This document shows, one piece after another, positions 59,484 to 64,000 of a stretch of 64,000 bases of DNA. The notes under the pieces are model-generated. The model saw only the letters and a program-made list of their open reading frames with translations, was not told the origin of the DNA and did not search any database. The position numbers and the translations under genes are program-made. This stretch comes from Krasilnikovozyma curviuscula (lineage: Eukaryota > Basidiomycota > Tremellomycetes > Cystofilobasidiales > Mrakiaceae). Where the stretch lies: assembly GCA_014825775.1 (NCBI GenBank), contig MVAQ01000027.1, positions 62,001 through 126,000 on the forward strand, read 5' to 3'. Within the stretch, counting starts at the first letter, position 1. Each line of letters opens with the position of its first letter.

Positions 59484-60187
59484 GCTGACAAATTCATGGC
59501 TGGTTGGTAGGAAGGACATTGCACGACGCGCTGGACGTTTTATATCATCGTCATTCACTGTAACATATGCATTCTCACGCTTTATACCCTTCATATTCTT
59601 CTCCAGTTTATCTCAAATTTACTCTTTTACTCTCACCTTTACAAACCCTCTCGTTGAATGAAAGTCAAGTGCAGCTCCTTGCCCATTGGGCAACCATTAA
59701 CGACCTTACTTATTCGGCGTGGTTGCATATCTCGTGATTCTTCTAGTTCAGACCGCAAACAAATACAACATGTACTGAAGTATCCAATTAGCAGGAACTT
59801 CATCATCCTCCCAGTCACCACCCTGGATTCATTTGACCTTAGCTCCGCGTAGTGACAATACAGTTAGGCAACAAAAGTTGTGTCCATACTTACTGAGAAC
59901 TGGTCGTTCTTGTGCTACGACTGCAGATCTGCTCTGTCGACCTTGAAAATTCATCTTCATCTGCCTTAATCCAGAGTAACTTTGCACAGAAGGAGAAGGC
60001 AGCGACGGAGCTGTGCCTACTTTTGGGACCCAATCTTGCCCTGGCGTAAAAAGTGTCGGGTTCGAAGGCAACGCGGCTAGGATCCGCTCGACCTTTCCTC
60101 TCTGTCAACCAAATCTTTCGTACCGCCCAGCTAGAGAGTGAAGCTGCCCGCCAAGTTACTCTGGCGACTATATTTCTCTCAGAAAAG
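59484..60187 (+). promoter_or_regulatory. upstream region of chorismate mutase
   Basis: About 700 bases lie between two plus-strand genes. ORFs on both strands (for example 59829-60071 and 59890-60303, minus) show no homology. I see no Gcn4-type heptamer here. Confidence 0.35.
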
Positions 60188-61403
60188 ATGAACTTCAGAT
60201 CAGGTGAAGAAGCTCCGGCTCTGCTGTCCCTGGACAGAATCAGATCCACCCTTATCAGGCTTGAGGACACCATCATTTTCTGTGCGTTCCTCCCCTTTCC
60301 CAACCCCCCTTCCGTAGCTTGTGCTTCATTTCAGGATTCACTGACTTCATATGTGTATGTTTGTTTATGTTTCTTATCTTTCAGCTCTCATCGAGAGGGC
60401 CCAGTTCGCACAATGTCCTGGAATGTACGAACCCGGCGCCTTCCCAGAGCTCAAAGAGATGGGCTTCCAAGGCTCGTGGCTTGACTGGTTCCTACATGAG
60501 ATTGAGACCTTCCACGGTAAGAAGACCTTGTCCCATCACGTTGAAGACAAATCTGACGCTGTGGGGTCCGTATTTGTCGCCGACAGCTAAAGCACGTCGG
60601 TACCAATCCCCAGACGAACACCCTTTCACAGAGGGACTCCCTCTACCTATCCTCAACCCGTTAGAGTACCCATCCCTCCTACACGACCCTTCGAAGATCA
60701 ATGTCAACCCTCAAATCAAGGCGTATTACATCGACAAGGTCGTCCCTAAAATTACCAAGGGTTTGGGCATTGAGGACGATGGAAACTACGGGAGTGCGGC
60801 GACGAGAGATGTGGAGGTTTTACAGGCTGTCAGTAGGAGGATTCATTTCGGTAAGTCCCATTGGCTTCACACAATTTCTGCGTTGCGCGAGCGTCCGCCC
60901 AACTTGGCTGACCCGGCGACCCCCTCCCCCAAAACAAATCACTAGGCATGTTTGTTTCTGAATCCAAGTTTCTCTCTGCACCTTCCGACTTCATCCCACA
61001 CATCCTCAACCCCAACCCCGACGCCCTGGCGGGTCTCATCACCAAGCCCGAGGTTGAGCGCAAGCTGTTGGTCCGCCTGGGCAACAAGGTGCGTATTTAT
61101 GGGCAGGACTTGGACGGGGAAGGCAAACCACTGCCAGAGGACCAGAAGACAATGAAAGGTAAGCTGGACGTCGATGAAGTTGTCCGGCTCTATGAAGGGT
61201 TTGTTATCCCTCTGACAAAGGACGTTGAGGTGCGTTCCTTTCCCCCCTCTTTCATTTTTTTTCTTCTTTTCATGAGGCTGGTGCCGCGTCTTGGTTCGGG
61301 CTCTTACCAATACTGACATCGGTTGTTTTCCACAGGTCGATTATTTGTTGCACCGTCTCGATGGCGTGCCCCAGTCTCAAATCGACGAGTGGATGAGAAA
61401 GTA
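60188..61403 (+). CDS. ARO7: chorismate mutase
   Basis: The enzyme converts chorismate to prephenate, the branch step toward phenylalanine and tyrosine, in the cytosol. It is the all-helical eukaryotic type. The start [15 protein letters not shown], then [14 protein letters not shown], joins [16 protein letters not shown]. Next come [31 protein letters not shown], then [18 protein letters not shown] and [20 protein letters not shown], containing the active-site ATRD and RRIHFG. The last exons have [29 protein letters not shown] and LLHRLDGVP. About five introns are present. Length (about 280 residues) and order match yeast ARO7, including the region for tryptophan and tyrosine control. Confidence 0.93.
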
Positions 61404-61540
61404 GACAGCACGCCGCAACATTGCATCTATTCACTCGAAATTGTGTTCACACCGCTTCAGCTCACATACGAGAGAATTTATTGCTGATGAATTGCAATAC
61501 ATAATGGGCAGGAGTCTATAATTCCGACTGGCACAAGTGT

Positions 61541-62864
<1,324 letters not shown>

Positions 62865-63323
62865 GTCTGTTTTGGAAAGAAAGAAGAGGAGTTTGAAGGT
62901 CGGGAAATGGAAGAGGCTGCTGGGGTTTTGAGGCGAAATGGGGTTACAAGTCAGAGTGTCTTCCCAGCTAGCGGCGTTTTCTTCCTTTCGTCGAACTTTC
63001 AACATATCCGTCTTTTTTTCTAAGTGGACACCTGTAAATATTGGGAGAAGAAAGGATCTGCTATTCAGTCTAGTAAGGTAAGCTCGTCTCGCAATTTAAA
63101 TGAGCTGAAACGTGGCTCCTCATGCTCCTTTTGCTCGTCGCAGAAACTTGATTAAAAAAAAAAAAAAAACAGCTGCCCAGGTCTAGAGAAGAGTAGCACT
63201 GCAGCATAGATTCTTGAACTCGTTGTGAGTCTCTTCCCAGACCCTTCTTATTTTTGAAACGCTGATCTTCTGATGATTTCTGACTGACTCTTTTTTTCCT
63301 TTGCGGTCGCTCAGACCATAACA
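62865..63323. promoter_or_regulatory. divergent promoter region with an A17 tract
   Basis: About 460 bases lie between divergent start codons. A run of about 17 A lies near 63153-63170. No gene is seen; the upstream continuation of the minus-strand frame is treated as leader. Confidence 0.4.
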
Positions 63324-64000
63324 ATGTCCAAATCGCTGTTATGCACAGCTCGAATAGCAGGCCTTAGATCTTCTGGATGCCACCAAGCTCAATTATTGCA
63401 AACATCAGCGATACTTCGAACCAATACTCGATTCGCCTCCTCCTCAACCTCTTCTTCTTCAGCTCTTTCTAATCTAGCATCGACACCAGCAGCACCTTCG
63501 CTCCCGCCGTCCCATGTTGGTTCTCTATGGGATGCGAATGCTGGCAACCCATCTGTCCCAGTACCGGACGAACTGAGTCGGATTCTTGAACAAAACGCAA
63601 ACCAAGTCGCCGCAGCATCAAATGCGTCTGGAACATGGACGGAATTCCTAGCATCCATACTGGTAGATCATCCATTCACAGCATCACCGTATCCGTACGT
63701 GACGACGATTGTCCTAGGTACGCTGGCGTTCAGGGCGTTCTATACTACGCCGCTAAGGATCTGGAGTAGGAGGAAGATGGATATTATGGCAAACGAAGTG
63801 AGAGAAGATATAACAAGGTGGGAAGCGTTGGAATGGCCTGCGATTGAGAAAGTCGAGATTGCTAAAGGTCGATCAGAACAAGTCGAGAAGAAAAAACAGA
63901 GACTGGTGAGTTTGCTTTAGTGGTTCAGATCTATTTGATCCCAGGAATTAGGAGAGCTTACTGACAGCACACTGAACCCTCTTTCTCCAGAAAGCAGAAG
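63324..64000 (+). CDS. OXA1/COX18-type mitochondrial inner-membrane insertase, 5' part
   Basis: The N-terminus is basic and Ser/Ala-rich without acids (MSKSLLCTARIAGLRSSG), as expected for a mitochondrial presequence. A linker is followed by WTEFLASILVDHPFTASPYP and the first TM helix, YVTTIVLGTLAFRAFYTTPL, then RIWSRRKMDIMANEVRED and a charged matrix loop. This is the layout of the YidC/Oxa1/Cox18 first helix and loop. The frame stops at a donor (GTGAGT) after RL at about 63906, with an exon resuming near 63992 and running out of the window. Cox18 is favoured over Oxa1 by the short loop, but the diagnostic helices lie outside. Confidence 0.65.

Overview
The window is nuclear DNA of a basidiomycete fungus, most likely a tremellomycete close to Cryptococcus, Kwoniella or Tremella. 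Nearly every gene is split by many introns of about 50-80 nt with GT...AG borders, the spacing is compact, and both strands are used. The protein set is that of a filamentous or yeast-like fungus. There are no bacterial operons, CRISPR arrays, rRNA genes or complete transposons, and I could not recognise any tRNA gene. Assignments come from reading the protein sequences by eye; no database search was run. Gene borders are the predicted coding start to coding stop, introns included.

Layout. 1-21 kb: the 3' part of an unidentified Ser/Pro-rich gene (+), a WDR48/UAF1-type deubiquitinase cofactor (-), an Ntn-type asparaginase (+), V-ATPase subunit C (-), a DCAF4-like WD40 protein (-), nucleoporin Nup84/Nup107 (-), a cyclin T/K-like protein (+) and an unidentified phosphoprotein-like gene (-). 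21-28 kb: the Fe-S factor IBA57 (+), a cystathionine gamma-lyase-type PLP enzyme (+) and an RGS-domain membrane protein (-). 28-34 kb: two tandem PIN-like/ECM3-type transporters (+). 34-38 kb: a large eIF4A-like protein in which nearly all helicase motifs are destroyed (+). 38-43 kb: complex I subunit NDUFA2 (-), a secreted thaumatin-like protein (-) and the GPI deacetylase GPI12 (-). 43-47 kb: a 5-oxoprolinase-like gene containing only the HyuA half (+). 47-55 kb: an SH3-containing Ras GEF of the CDC25 type (-) and an RRT8/LDS-like membrane protein (+). 55-64 kb: a RAX1-like RGS membrane protein (+), a divergent eIF4E (+), chorismate mutase (+), quinolinate phosphoribosyltransferase (-) and the start of an OXA1/COX18-type insertase (+).

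How the genes fit together. Most are single-copy housekeeping genes with no common pathway. Three themes recur. Signalling: a Ras GEF and two different RGS-plus-transmembrane proteins. Nitrogen and sulphur amino-acid chemistry: asparaginase, cystathionine lyase, chorismate mutase, quinolinate PRTase and the oxoprolinase-like gene. Mitochondrial function: NDUFA2, IBA57 and the OXA1/COX18-type protein.

The most unusual content is the eIF4A-like pseudo-helicase, the HyuA-only oxoprolinase-like gene, the eIF4E with altered cap- and eIF4G-contact residues, and the tandem transporters that both keep a 9-nt micro-exon together with 13-nt and 20-nt exons.
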